Origin: Candidatus Altimarinota bacterium
GTDB taxonomy: Bacteria; Patescibacteriota; Gracilibacteria; BD1-5; UBA2023
NCBI GenBank assembly: GCA_028713325.1
Contig: JAQTON010000001.1
Location: 124,001 to 188,000, forward strand
Direction of reading: 5' to 3'
DNA length: 64,000 bases
Made by a program: the position numbers and the translations under genes. The notes under the pieces are model-generated. The model was given only the letters and a program-made list of their open reading frames with translations, did no database searches and was not told where the DNA came from. Below are positions 1 to 7,763 of this stretch, piece by piece (within the stretch, counting starts at the first letter, position 1; each line of letters starts with the position of its first letter).

Positions 1-163
1 GTCCTTCGTGGGCATTTCGAGCGTAGATATACGCTTTTTGTACCTCTTCGGCGATAATTTCCTTTGACGTATTTTTCATATACCCAGCCACCTCATCGAT
101 GATGGATTTGACGAGGATATTGATATGGAAATAGTCGGGAGCGATGGGAAGATTTTTGATCAT
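1..163 (-). CDS. RelA/SpoT-family (p)ppGpp synthetase/hydrolase, N-terminal part
   Basis: Reading leftward from an ATG at 161-163 there are 54 open codons running off the window edge. The segment ends in AYIYARNAHEG, which matches the start of the HD hydrolase region of RelA/SpoT proteins (usual form: A..yA...H.gq.R.sG). The preceding residues are a helical lead-in, as in that family. If correct, the enzyme makes or degrades (p)ppGpp in the stringent response. Only the first 54 residues are visible, so the synthetase half cannot be checked. Other HD-domain proteins remain possible. Confidence 0.6.
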   Translation of the reverse strand, partial: MIKNLPIAPDYFHINILVKSIIDEVAGYMKNTSKEIIAEEVQKAYIYARNAHEG

Positions 164-242
164 GTGGAGAGTTTTGTTTATGTATTATATATGGAAGAGT
201 ATACAGGTTTTTGGGAAGTTTTCAAGTGGGAAAAAGAAAAAT

Positions 243-278
243 AAAACCCCCATTTCTTCTTGGAAAAAGTGGGGGTTT
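243..278 (-). terminator. Rho-independent terminator of the pilin gene
   Basis: AAAACCCCCA at 243-252 pairs with TGGGGGTTT at 270-278. On the minus strand the stem ends in a T-rich stretch, 74 nt after the pilin stop codon. It could also serve a plus-strand transcript. Confidence 0.65.
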
Positions 279-351
279 GTGGAGTTATTACAGCAATGAC
301 TAATGTGTTGCGAGATAGACATAACTCGCTTTCGGTATTATTGATTGTCGA

Positions 352-2511
352 CTACTGGTATATTCCGGTATTATAGGTCGTGGAATCCCATGCGGAATAC
401 CCGGAAGGGAGCGGATAAACAAAAGAGGTGACTCCGGTGTTGAGAGTCCCAGCTCCGTGTAAATTATTACCACTAGAGATAAACAATGTTCCAGAAAGTC
501 CGGTAAAAGAATTGGTTTGCAATACTCCGTTTTTATACATTGACAAAGTACCTACATTAGCATCCAATGCAAAACCCAAAACATCTCCTGCTGAAAATGT
601 TTCATTATTTGATGATACTATACCACTATGATATATTTTTCCATCTCCACCGTTCCATCCCCAACTGTTCGCACTTGAACCATTCCAGGATCCTGCTGAA
701 GCATTGGCAACCCCAGGAGACAGTCCTGCCGTATTAATAGTAACCTCCCAATACCATTTTCCAATAGACTTGCTAGTATTGGTCCTAATCAACGCCAGAG
801 TGGTGCTATCGGTAGTAGTAAGATTATTATTCGATGTTGTAATTCCTATGCCAGCACTCTTCGGATTCCAGAATGTTCCATTCGGTGGAGTATAAGTCAT
901 TGGAGTGGCTCCGAAATTGGCGGTAGCAGCCACTCCTCCTCCTCAATCACTTCCTGTTGCTGGGTAAATCGCACCCGTGAGTCCAGTATATGCAATTCCT
1001 TGGAATATATTGTTCTTGAGAAAACTCACTGTTCCATTATCCATATCCAACATGACACCGAGTGTATCGGTACTAATGTACGATGCTCCATAAGCAGTGG
1101 CGATATAATTGGTATATTTTGTTCCTAAGTTATAGTACATCCATCCGTTGGCTGTTCCGCCCAAATAGTTATCGAGTGAAGCAGTACTGTTCGCAATGCC
1201 CGGTTCTATACTGGTTGTATTTTGTAGATACTCCCAATACCATTTTCCAGAAGATTTTCCTATCGTTGCCCTAATCGTATTAGCACCACTAGGACATGTA
1301 GCGGTAAGATTTCCATTGGAAAGAACAATACCGGAATTCTTATCATTCGGATTCCATGTCGCATAGATTTTCGAACAATTGCTAGTGCTTGCACTACTGA
1401 GTGTTGTCGCTGTACTACAATTTCCGGCATTGCAAGCTTTTACATATCGTGTATAGCTTGTTGCACAAACGAGTCCCGTTTCACTAAAACTTGTGACGTT
1501 TCCTTTGTCGCTCCATGTGGTGTTGTTATTGCTAAACTGGTAGCTTGTGGCATTTTCGGATGATTGCCAGTTCCAAGTGATGCTGGTTGTAGTGACGTTA
1601 CTTACCGCACTTGCGGTCGGAGCAGTTTGACCAGTAAAATTGATAGAAGTGACATTGGTGGTTTTTCCAAAAACCGCAGCTTCTATGACGGAGATGTTTC
1701 CTCCGAAACTTGCAAGAAGTGCTCCAGTAAAGAGGGAAGATACTTCAGTTGGGATATTTGTTGCGATGACGGCGGTGATATTCACTCCTGTGAGAGTGGC
1801 AGTCGTTGTATTGGTGATGGCCCGTATAATTTCTGTTGCATTTTTGTTCTGTGTTGGGATTTTACTGTCTATTGCATAGGGAAGATTATGTTGTTTATCT
1901 ACGACGAAATAGGTGGTGGTTCCAAGAAGATTGGTACTGCCGGTATTGTTGAAAAGGAGAGAAGGAATATTCGTGAGCCAAGTTTGTGCTGCTCCATTAT
2001 TGAATTTGATGTATCCGGGATAGTTTCCGCTGACCATTGCCTGGAAAGAGGCGTCAGCATAAACAGTTTGAATAATAGAGAAAGTATTGTACGCTATCGC
2101 GTTTTCGAGAGTGGTGGCGATTTGATACTGTGATTGGGAGGAGTTTGTTCCATAAACATAATTCGTCTTGGAAAGAGGATCCACGGGAGTTTTGTTTATT
2201 TTGATGATTTGAGATATAGTGTCTCCGATAATTCCGACGGAGGAAAGAATTTTTTCGTTAATCGTTCCGGTTCCAGTAATGTTTTCAGGAATTGGGTACG
2301 AACCGGATTTTATCTGGTGGAGATTGAGACCATTTTCTATGTTTTTGAGAGTCGTTACTCTATCAGAGTCCCGAGCATTTCCAGAGTAACCGGTGAGGCT
2401 CGTGAATGCGATCGTTCCGAGAATGATGAGGATAGTGATGACGACTATGAGCTCGACGAGAGTGAAGCCACGAAGTTTTTTTGCAAGCATTGGTATTTTT
2501 GGTATTTGCAT
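352..2511 (-). CDS. Large type IV pilin-like protein with Fn3-like and two SPRY domains
   Basis: 719 residues, read through one TGA (943-945) that lies in a Gly-rich linker. Residues 1-15 end in a prepilin peptidase site (RG before FTLVE), followed by the hydrophobic pilin helix (about 16-37) and a pseudopilin-like region with TLKNIENGLNLHQ and SGSYP. A middle region of unknown fold follows. An Fn3-like domain lies at about 295-375 (SITWNW, YQFSNN). Two tandem SPRY-like domains lie at about 380-520 and 545-719, with SSGKWYWEY and IGKWYWEV, then TLGVMLDMDNGTVSF and DVLGFALDANVGTLSM. Pilins are normally 120-200 residues, so this is a pilin stem carrying a long display region. SPRY is a protein-binding fold, so adhesion or host-surface recognition is a reasonable inference. 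The stop is TAG (352-354). The assembly genes lie far away at 51988-56657. Confidence 0.8.
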
Positions 2512-2589
2512 GGAGAAAAAATAATGAACTAAATTGGAGGCAATTGTAGTACATTATTTTGGAAATGCAAGAGAAAAATAATCCCAATT

Positions 2590-3615
2590 TTACTTCCCCA
2601 ACCGTATATATTTCTCCCCGCTCTCCGAGAGCTTCCGACCTCGCGGAGTACGCTCCAAAAAGCCGATTTTCAGGAGATAGGGTTCCACCACGTCCTCGAT
2701 GGTTTCCTCTTCTTCTCCGACGATGGAAGCGAGCGTATGGAGTCCGACCGTTCGTCCCGCGAAACTGTAGGCGAGCGTTTCGAGTATCTTTCGATCGAGT
2801 TCATCGAGTCCGAGCGAGTCGATACCGAGCGAAGTGAATATCTTCTCGGTTTCCAGAGAATCTCCGATATCGTGCCCGACGATCTGATAATCGCGGAGGG
2901 TCTTTACGAATCTATTCACGATACGGGGAGTTCCCCGGCTTTTTTTCGCCACGAGTTCCCAGATTTCACTGTTTTTTATAGGTATGTCGAGGATATGAAA
3001 GGATCTGCGGACGATTTCCGCCAAGTGGGGGATTTCGTAGAAATCGAGTTTCAAAACATTTCCGAAGCGGTCCCGAAGCGGTCCCGAAATCTTGGCGAGC
3101 TTGGTGGTCGCACCGACGAGCGTAAATTTCGGTATGTCCATGCGGATGGAAGTCGCTCCGGTTCCGGTTCCGATCATGATATCGATGGAGAAATCCTCCA
3201 TCGCACTATAGAGAATCTCCTCTATCTGCGGTTTCAGACGATGAATCTCGTCGATAAAGAGGATGTCTCCTTCCTGGAGGCTCGTGAGAAGCGAAACGAT
3301 ATCGGATTGTTTTTCCACCGCGGGACCGCTCGTCTGTTTCAGGTGCGATTGCATCTCGGAGGCGATAATCGCGGAAAGAGTGGTTTTCCCGAGTCATGGG
3401 GGACCGTAGAGGAGAATATGTTCGAGTGGAACTTTTCGAATCTGGGCTGATTGTATGGCAATCCGAAGGTGTTTCTTGATGGATTCCTGTCCGATGTATT
3501 CGCTCAATGTTTTCGGGCGGAGGATATTCTCGTTGACTGTATCGTTTTCCCGCTCCACGGGAGCGACGACACGAGTTTCCGAGACCTCGGATATTTTCGT
3601 GGATTTTATAGCCAT
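2590..3615 (-). CDS. ruvB: Holliday junction DNA helicase RuvB
   Basis: 341 residues, the usual RuvB length. It is an AAA+ ATPase that drives branch migration of Holliday junctions with RuvA. Visible are Walker A GPPGLGKTTL (about 71-80), Walker B DILFIDEIHRL, the sensor segment LVGATTK, and the C-terminal winged helix (SFAGRTVGLHTLA, then FLERTPRGR). The second glycine of GPPG is encoded by TGA (3394-3396), one of the clearest proofs of recoding in the window. The stop is TAA. ruvA and ruvC are not nearby. Confidence 0.97.
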
Positions 3616-3654
3616 AATGTTTTGAGTTAATTTGGTAGATTTTATGATTTATGT

Positions 3655-3820
3655 TTGTCATTCCGAGCGAAGTCGAGGAACCCCTTTAAATAAGCATTTT
3701 GACATCAAAGGACAAAAATCAAACTGTATTTCTTTAAAAGAGATTAAAAATACTTTACTCCAAATGATTTGATCTAAAGAGATCCCTCGACTTCGTTTCT
3801 CTTCGCTCGGGATGACACAA
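3655..3820. repeat. MITE-like inverted-repeat element, copy 1
   Basis: The left end (TTGTCATTCCGAGCGAAGTC) is inverted at the right end (3783-3820), enclosing an AT-rich centre of about 110 nt. The same ends and parts of the centre recur at 27814-27964. No coding capacity. It fills the ruvB-rplK gap. Confidence 0.65.
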
Positions 3821-3877
3821 ATCCTATTCTTCATTCCCTCCTTTATACCCATTTTTCGAAAAAAATCTATTTTTTTA

Positions 3878-3904
3878 TTGATTTTTTCGATATTTCCCTA
3901 TAAT
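3878..3904 (+). promoter_or_regulatory. Possible sigma70-type promoter of rplK
   Basis: TTGATT (3878-3883) and TATAAT (3899-3904), 15 nt apart, lie about 100 nt upstream of rplK. The spacing is short, so this is tentative. The leader of about 95 nt could hold L11 autoregulation. Confidence 0.4.
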
Positions 3905-4002
3905 ACCCGTGCTTCTTAAAAATATATATTCGATTCCTTGTTTATTTCTCCATAAACAAGACACCTTTTCAGTTATTTCTTATTCATTATTCAATACCCA
4001 TT

Positions 4003-4440
4003 ATGGCACCAAAAAAGAAACCAAGCAAAGTTGTAAAACTTCAGCTTAAGGCAGGTATGGCTAACCCAGCTCCTCCGGTCGGAACGGCCCTCGGACCTAC
4101 AGGAATACAGATTGCGGAATTTTGTAAACAATTCAACGAAGCGACTCGAGATCGAATGGGGATGGTTCTTCCGACTATCATCAATATCTACGAAGATCGT
4201 TCGTTTGATTTCTACACCAAGCAACCGCCGGTAACCTACCTTATCAAGACAGAATTGAACCTCAAAAGCGGTTCGAAACTTCCTCATAAAGATAAAGTTG
4301 CCAATCTTACGGTTGACCAACTCAAGAAAATCGCCGCTCTCAAGATGGTCGATCTCAATGCACACGACGAAGCACACGCTATGTCTATCATCGCCGGTTC
4401 CGCTCGTTCTATGGGTATCACTTCCGATCTGAAGAAATAG
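4003..4440 (+). CDS. rplK: 50S ribosomal protein L11
   Basis: 145 residues, full family length. L11 binds the GTPase-associated region of 23S rRNA and takes part in factor binding. The N-terminal domain (LKAGMANPAPPVGTALGPTG) and the C-terminal rRNA-binding domain (ending SIIAGSARSMGI) match the family closely. There are no TGA codons. rplK is normally followed by rplA, but here a tRNA-Glu gene and then a tRNA cluster come next, so the usual L11-L1 operon is split. Confidence 0.97.
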   Translation: MAPKKKPSKVVKLQLKAGMANPAPPVGTALGPTGIQIAEFCKQFNEATRDRMGMVLPTIINIYEDRSFDFYTKQPPVTYLIKTELNLKSGSKLPHKDKVANLTVDQLKKIAALKMVDLNAHDEAHAMSIIAGSARSMGITSDLKK

Positions 4441-4539
4441 TATTAAACCGAAAACATTATGGATAGCGACGCTTCTTAATATTGTTCTCTTTAAATCATC
4501 TCTGTGGGATTGCGGAATAAAACCGCATCTCATGGTTTT

Positions 4540-4614
4540 GGCGTCATCGTCTAACGGTTAGGACGCGGGATTCTCATTCCCGCAATCGGAGTTCGATTCT
4601 CCGTGACGTCACCA
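4540..4614 (+). tRNA. tRNA-Glu (CTC)
   Basis: A cloverleaf can be drawn: 7-bp acceptor GGCGTCA/TGACGTC with one G-T pair, anticodon loop TTCTCAT with CTC at 4573-4575, T-loop TTCGATT, and encoded CCA. It lies 99 nt after rplK and may share its transcript. Confidence 0.95.
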
Positions 4615-4632
4615 AAATTATAAAACAAAATA

Positions 4633-4658
4633 AAAAACCACTTCAAGTGGTTTTTTTT
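4633..4658 (+). terminator. Rho-independent terminator after tRNA-Glu(CTC)
   Basis: A perfect stem AAAAAACCACTT/AAGTGG followed by eight T. It would end an rplK-tRNA-Glu transcript. Confidence 0.8.
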
Positions 4659-4751
4659 ATTGAAAAATCCCCAATGAAATATCTATAATTACTAAAAAGA
4701 ACGATGACAATCATCTATTTACTAGAAAAGCAAAGAAATTCCAAAAAACTT

Positions 4752-4779
4752 TTGACAAACCCCCCACTTTTTATACAAT
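4752..4779 (+). promoter_or_regulatory. Promoter of the tRNA cluster
   Basis: TTGACA (4752-4757), a 16-nt spacer and TACAAT (4774-4779), ending 28 nt before tRNA-Gly. This is the best sigma70-like match near the cluster. Confidence 0.65.
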
Positions 4780-4807
4780 AGCCCTGCTTTTGTACGAGAT
4801 ACATTAT

Positions 4808-4883
4808 GCGGGTGTAGCTCAATGGCTAGAGTCCCTGCCTTCCAAGCAGACTGTTATGGGTTCGAGTCCCATCACCCGCTCCA
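4808..4883 (+). tRNA. tRNA-Gly (TCC)
   Basis: Acceptor GCGGGTG/CACCCGC, anticodon TCC at 4841-4843, T-loop TTCGAGT, encoded CCA. This reads GGA/GGG codons. The tRNA-Gly(UCA) needed for UGA decoding is not in this window. Confidence 0.95.
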
Positions 4884-4950
4884 ATTATATTCAAAAGCAT
4901 TAAGCCGAAATTCTGGAGCATTCCTTCTGGTTTCGGCTTAATATTTTCTC

Positions 4951-5027
4951 GGGTGCATAGCTCAGTTGGTTAGAGCGCGTCTCTGATAAGGACGAGGTCC
5001 GTGGTTCAACTCCACGTGCACCCACCA
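4951..5027 (+). tRNA. tRNA-Ile (GAT)
   Basis: Acceptor GGGTGCA/TGCACCC, anticodon GAT at 4985-4987 in loop CTGATAA, T-loop TTCAACT, encoded CCA. Confidence 0.95.
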
Positions 5028-5107
5028 TTAATATAGTACAGCTTACTAATGAACCATTACGATTTTCGTTAATAATTTGTAATTCGGACATTAGTTTTTT
5101 AGTCTTT

Positions 5108-5184
5108 CGGGAACTGGCGCAATTGGCTAGCGCACACGCTTTGGGAGCGTGGGGTTGTGAGTTCGAGTCTCACGTTCCCGACCA
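5108..5184 (+). tRNA. tRNA-Pro (TGG)
   Basis: Acceptor CGGGAAC/GTTCCCG, anticodon TGG at 5142-5144, T-loop TTCGAGT, encoded CCA. Confidence 0.95.
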
Positions 5185-5188
5185 TTTT

Positions 5189-5263
5189 GGCGCTATCGTC
5201 TATCGGTTAGGACAGCGGGTTTTCATCCCGTAAAGCGGAGTTCAACTCTCCGTAGCGTCACCA
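5189..5263 (+). tRNA. tRNA-Glu (TTC)
   Basis: Acceptor GGCGCTA/TAGCGTC, anticodon TTC at 5222-5224, T-loop TTCAACT, encoded CCA. It lies 4 nt after tRNA-Pro. Its last 21 nt (5243-5263) recur identically at 5419-5439. Confidence 0.95.
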
Positions 5264-5273
5264 AATAAAATCA

Positions 5274-5310
5274 AAAATAGCCTCACTTTTGTGAGGTTAT
5301 TTTGTTTTTT
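5274..5310 (+). terminator. Terminator of the tRNA cluster
   Basis: Stem AAAATAGCCTCAC/GTGAGGTTATTTT followed by a T-run. Confidence 0.8.
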
Positions 5311-5325
5311 TGTGATGTTTAATGT

Positions 5326-5439
5326 CGGAGAGTTGAATAGAAGGGTAAAATCGTAAAACGATTTTAGAAAGCCAACGATTTGGCTTTCGGCCCGGAGCCG
5401 TCTCCGGCGTCTGAGGAACAACTCTCCGTAGCGTCACCA
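5326..5439 (+). repeat. Palindromic element ending in a copy of the tRNA-Glu 3' end
   Basis: CGGAGAGTTG (5326-5335) pairs with CAACTCTCCG (5419-5428), closing a long hairpin that contains three smaller ones: around TAAAATCG/CGATTTTA, AAAGCC/GGCTTT (5368-5387), and CGGAG/CTCCG. The right arm is part of an exact 21-nt copy of the tRNA-Glu 3' end including CCA (5419-5439). The 20-nt core at 5368-5387 is identical to the one beside tRNA-Lys at 48883-48902 (opposite strand). No protein is encoded. Confidence 0.7.
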
Positions 5440-5453
5440 TTGTACAATCAATT

Positions 5454-5487
5454 ACGAAAAAGAGCTTCATTTGAGGCTCTTTTTCGT
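5454..5487 (+). terminator. Terminator after the tRNA-end element
   Basis: Stem AAAAAGAGC/GCTCTTTTT with flanking ACG/CGT. Its position after the copied tRNA end repeats the tRNA-then-terminator layout of the true gene. Confidence 0.7.
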
Positions 5488-5604
5488 TTCAATACATCGG
5501 ATCTAATAAAGTTTATTATATTTCGATTCAAAAATTAATAAATTTTTAATAATTGGTGGTATATTGCTCCTGTAAAGATTTTTACGTTTTTAATCGGCAC
5601 ATAT

Positions 5605-6129
5605 ATGATTAATGCTTTTGGAGGGAATTGTATTAGGGTTACGACATGAGAATCGGAAAGACCTATTTTATTCGGTGCGGGTATAATGGAATTATCCCGT
5701 AACAGTAATCAAGCTCATTGTTACACATATGCTAAAATAGACGGGGAATTCAGGCACCATACCGGAACATGACTTCCTGCCTATACTGACTCTGTGCGTT
5801 TTCGTGTCGCAGACATAATTCCTCTTTGCCCGATAAGCAAAGGGTTATTGTGTCAAGACGTGGAAATCCTGCAGGATGAAGTGTGGAGAAAAGTTTCCAA
5901 ACATCTCTGCTTGCATTCCATGGTAGAGGCGGGGCTTTCTGATGAGGAGATGAAGAGGTATCGGTCCTTGTTGCTAAAGGGCCAAAAATTTCAGTTGGCA
6001 GATTATGAAAAGTTATTTCTTGAGAGAGTAAAAGAGCAATCAACATTCTTCTTGCAACGTTTCAAAGAAAATCTTCTTTATCAAAGAAATCGGGAAGGTT
6101 GAAACGCCGGGAAAGTAGAGTTATTTTAA
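5605..6129 (+). CDS. Hypothetical protein, 174 aa
   Basis: ATG at 5605, TAA at 6127-6129, read through three TGA codons. There is no signal peptide or membrane segment. The N-terminal half is Gly/Thr/Arg-mixed. The C-terminal half (about 90-165) is charged and probably helical (EEMKRYRSLLLKG, then YEKLFLERVKEQ). No family recognised. It stands alone between the tRNA cluster and a membrane protein and is closed by a strong terminator. Confidence 0.65.
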
Positions 6130-6183
6130 CGGCGAAAATGGTATCGTTCTCCTTTTGTGCGAGGCATTGCTATTCCATTATAT

Positions 6184-6213
6184 AAAAAGTCCGTATGAAA
6201 ATACGGACTTTTT
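6184..6213 (+). terminator. Rho-independent terminator
   Basis: AAAAAGTCCGTAT, loop GAAA, ATACGGACTTTTT. It lies 55 nt after the stop of the 174-aa gene. Confidence 0.85.
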
Positions 6214-6362
6214 ATTACTTTTTGACACAGAGTATGCCGGGTATTTAGTATGGTAAACTTGCAATATCCGTTTGTTCGGTATAATTGCTCTTGAAAACTT
6301 ATGGCACCGGGTATCTTCGGCGAAGATCTCACATTTTTCTATATAATTTCCCCATTCTTTTT

Positions 6363-6998
6363 ATGTGTTTTTCCGCAACTGCGAGTTTTACATCCGGAGC
6401 CATACTCATCGTTGCCGGAATATTCACGCTCCGGCATGTGAGGGTGAAGTCCTCAATCCCTTTTGCGAGTATCCCCTTACTTTTTGGTATCCAGCAGACT
6501 ATTGAGGGCATGGTGTGGATATCCTTCGGTTCGCCGATTTTCCACTCGGTCGTCACCTATATATTTGCTCTGTTTGCGTACGTACTCTGGCCGATTTTTG
6601 TCCCTATTACGATATGGCTCATAGAAAAAAATCCAGTGCGAAAAAAAATACTTTTTGGCATATCCATCGTAGGGACGTTGGTAGGCATATATCTTTTTGC
6701 TTGCAGTATAGCGGGTCCGGTAACATGCAGTATAGTGCAAAAAAGTATCGCGTATCAAATAAACGTGCCCTATCCCTTTCTGAGCTTCCTTCTTTATTTT
6801 TTCGCTACCTGTGTGGGAAGTATGGTCTCAAGTTCTCTAAAAATTCGTATTTTTGGAACCGCTATGCTTTTGTCCTTTTTTGTCGCTCATGCATTGTATC
6901 CCGAGACATTGTTTTCGGTTTGGTGCTTTTTTGCGGCCCTTCTGAGCCTGATTATTTATATCCATATGAAGGATCTGCGAGCACTTGTAGCGAGTTAA
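6363..6998 (+). CDS. DUF6629-like integral membrane protein
   Basis: 211 residues, 7-8 hydrophobic segments. I chose the ATG at 6363 because MCFSATASFTSGAIL is the conserved N-terminus of a prokaryotic membrane family (MCFSA..SF), followed by IPLLFGIQQTIEGMVW. The open frame extends further upstream but without conservation. Function unknown. The family name is from memory. The membrane assignment is directly visible. Confidence 0.75.
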   Translation: MCFSATASFTSGAILIVAGIFTLRHVRVKSSIPFASIPLLFGIQQTIEGMVWISFGSPIFHSVVTYIFALFAYVLWPIFVPITIWLIEKNPVRKKILFGISIVGTLVGIYLFACSIAGPVTCSIVQKSIAYQINVPYPFLSFLLYFFATCVGSMVSSSLKIRIFGTAMLLSFFVAHALYPETLFSVWCFFAALLSLIIYIHMKDLRALVAS

Positions 6999-7052
6999 AA
7001 AATACCCTGCTTTTTTTATTCAAAATATCAATACCATAGTCTTCATCCTATC

Positions 7053-7475
7053 TTAGGCACAGACAAGATCGTTTCTTCCGCTTCGTTCTATGGGCAGTCT
7101 CTTTTTGAAATTAAGATTTTCTCGGTGTTCTTCCAGTAAGATAGACAGAACAGTGCCTCATATTCGAGTTTTTAGTACTCTGGCATAGGCAAATCTATCT
7201 TCTAATAAGAGTGGCATTTTGCCCCCTTCCTCCATTTCTATCAGATGATTCATATCGTGCATCTGTTCTCGGGAGAATTTGCCTGACAGTAAAGCAGAGT
7301 CTTTTCGATGTGTTTTCAATAATAGAGAGAGGGCAGCTCCGCATATTCTCCCTCTTAATTCCTCCACACGCTGACTTTTTTGTTCTATAGGGACAACTTG
7401 TTCGTTTCCAACGATAATGTCATTGAGGGAATGAATATCCTGTATTACTCCTTTTGGCAAATCATTCAATAACAT
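7053..7475 (-). CDS. Hypothetical protein, 140 aa
   Basis: ATG at 7475, TAA at 7053-7055, one in-frame TGA (7158-7160). Soluble, mostly helical, rich in charged residues (KSQRVEELRGR, LEEHRENLNFKKR). There are no transmembrane segments and no recognised family. It converges on the upstream membrane protein gene. Confidence 0.6.
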
Positions 7476-7729
7476 ATTTTTATAGAGTTATGCAAATAAA
7501 AAATCCCCTTTTTGCAGGAGATTTATGGTCGGAAAAACATCGGTATTTTGGTTCTAAGTTTTGGGTTATTTCGTAGGTTCATAGCAAGTTGTTTACTACT
7601 AAACGATAAGGATACTATTCTTTTTTCGGCTTCTGTCAAAAGTTTATCTGGCACTTACGATGAAACATCCACTATATATTGTGATTTCTCATATATACGG
7701 GAGATATAATCGCTCAATAAAGACATTCT

Positions 7730-7757
7730 AAAAACTTCCCAGAAATGGGAAGTTTTT
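7730..7757 (-). terminator. Terminator of the 1255-aa gene
   Basis: AAAAACTTCCCA, loop GAAA, TGGGAAGTTTTT. It lies just after the stop of the large minus-strand gene. The 288-nt gap 7476-7763 otherwise shows nothing convincing. Confidence 0.8.
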
Positions 7758-7763
7758 AGGTTT

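Noticed and set aside
3394-3396. UGA as selenocysteine or simple pseudogene stops
   Set aside because: The positions are conserved glycines in many essential genes, and no SECIS-like structures follow them.
5243-5439. tRNA-Glu end duplication as attachment sites of an integrated element
   Set aside because: Only about 150 nt lie between the copies and no integrase is near. A small palindromic element fits better.
7512-7709. Plus-strand 65-aa frame
   Set aside because: No RBS, no conservation signs, composition like non-coding sequence.
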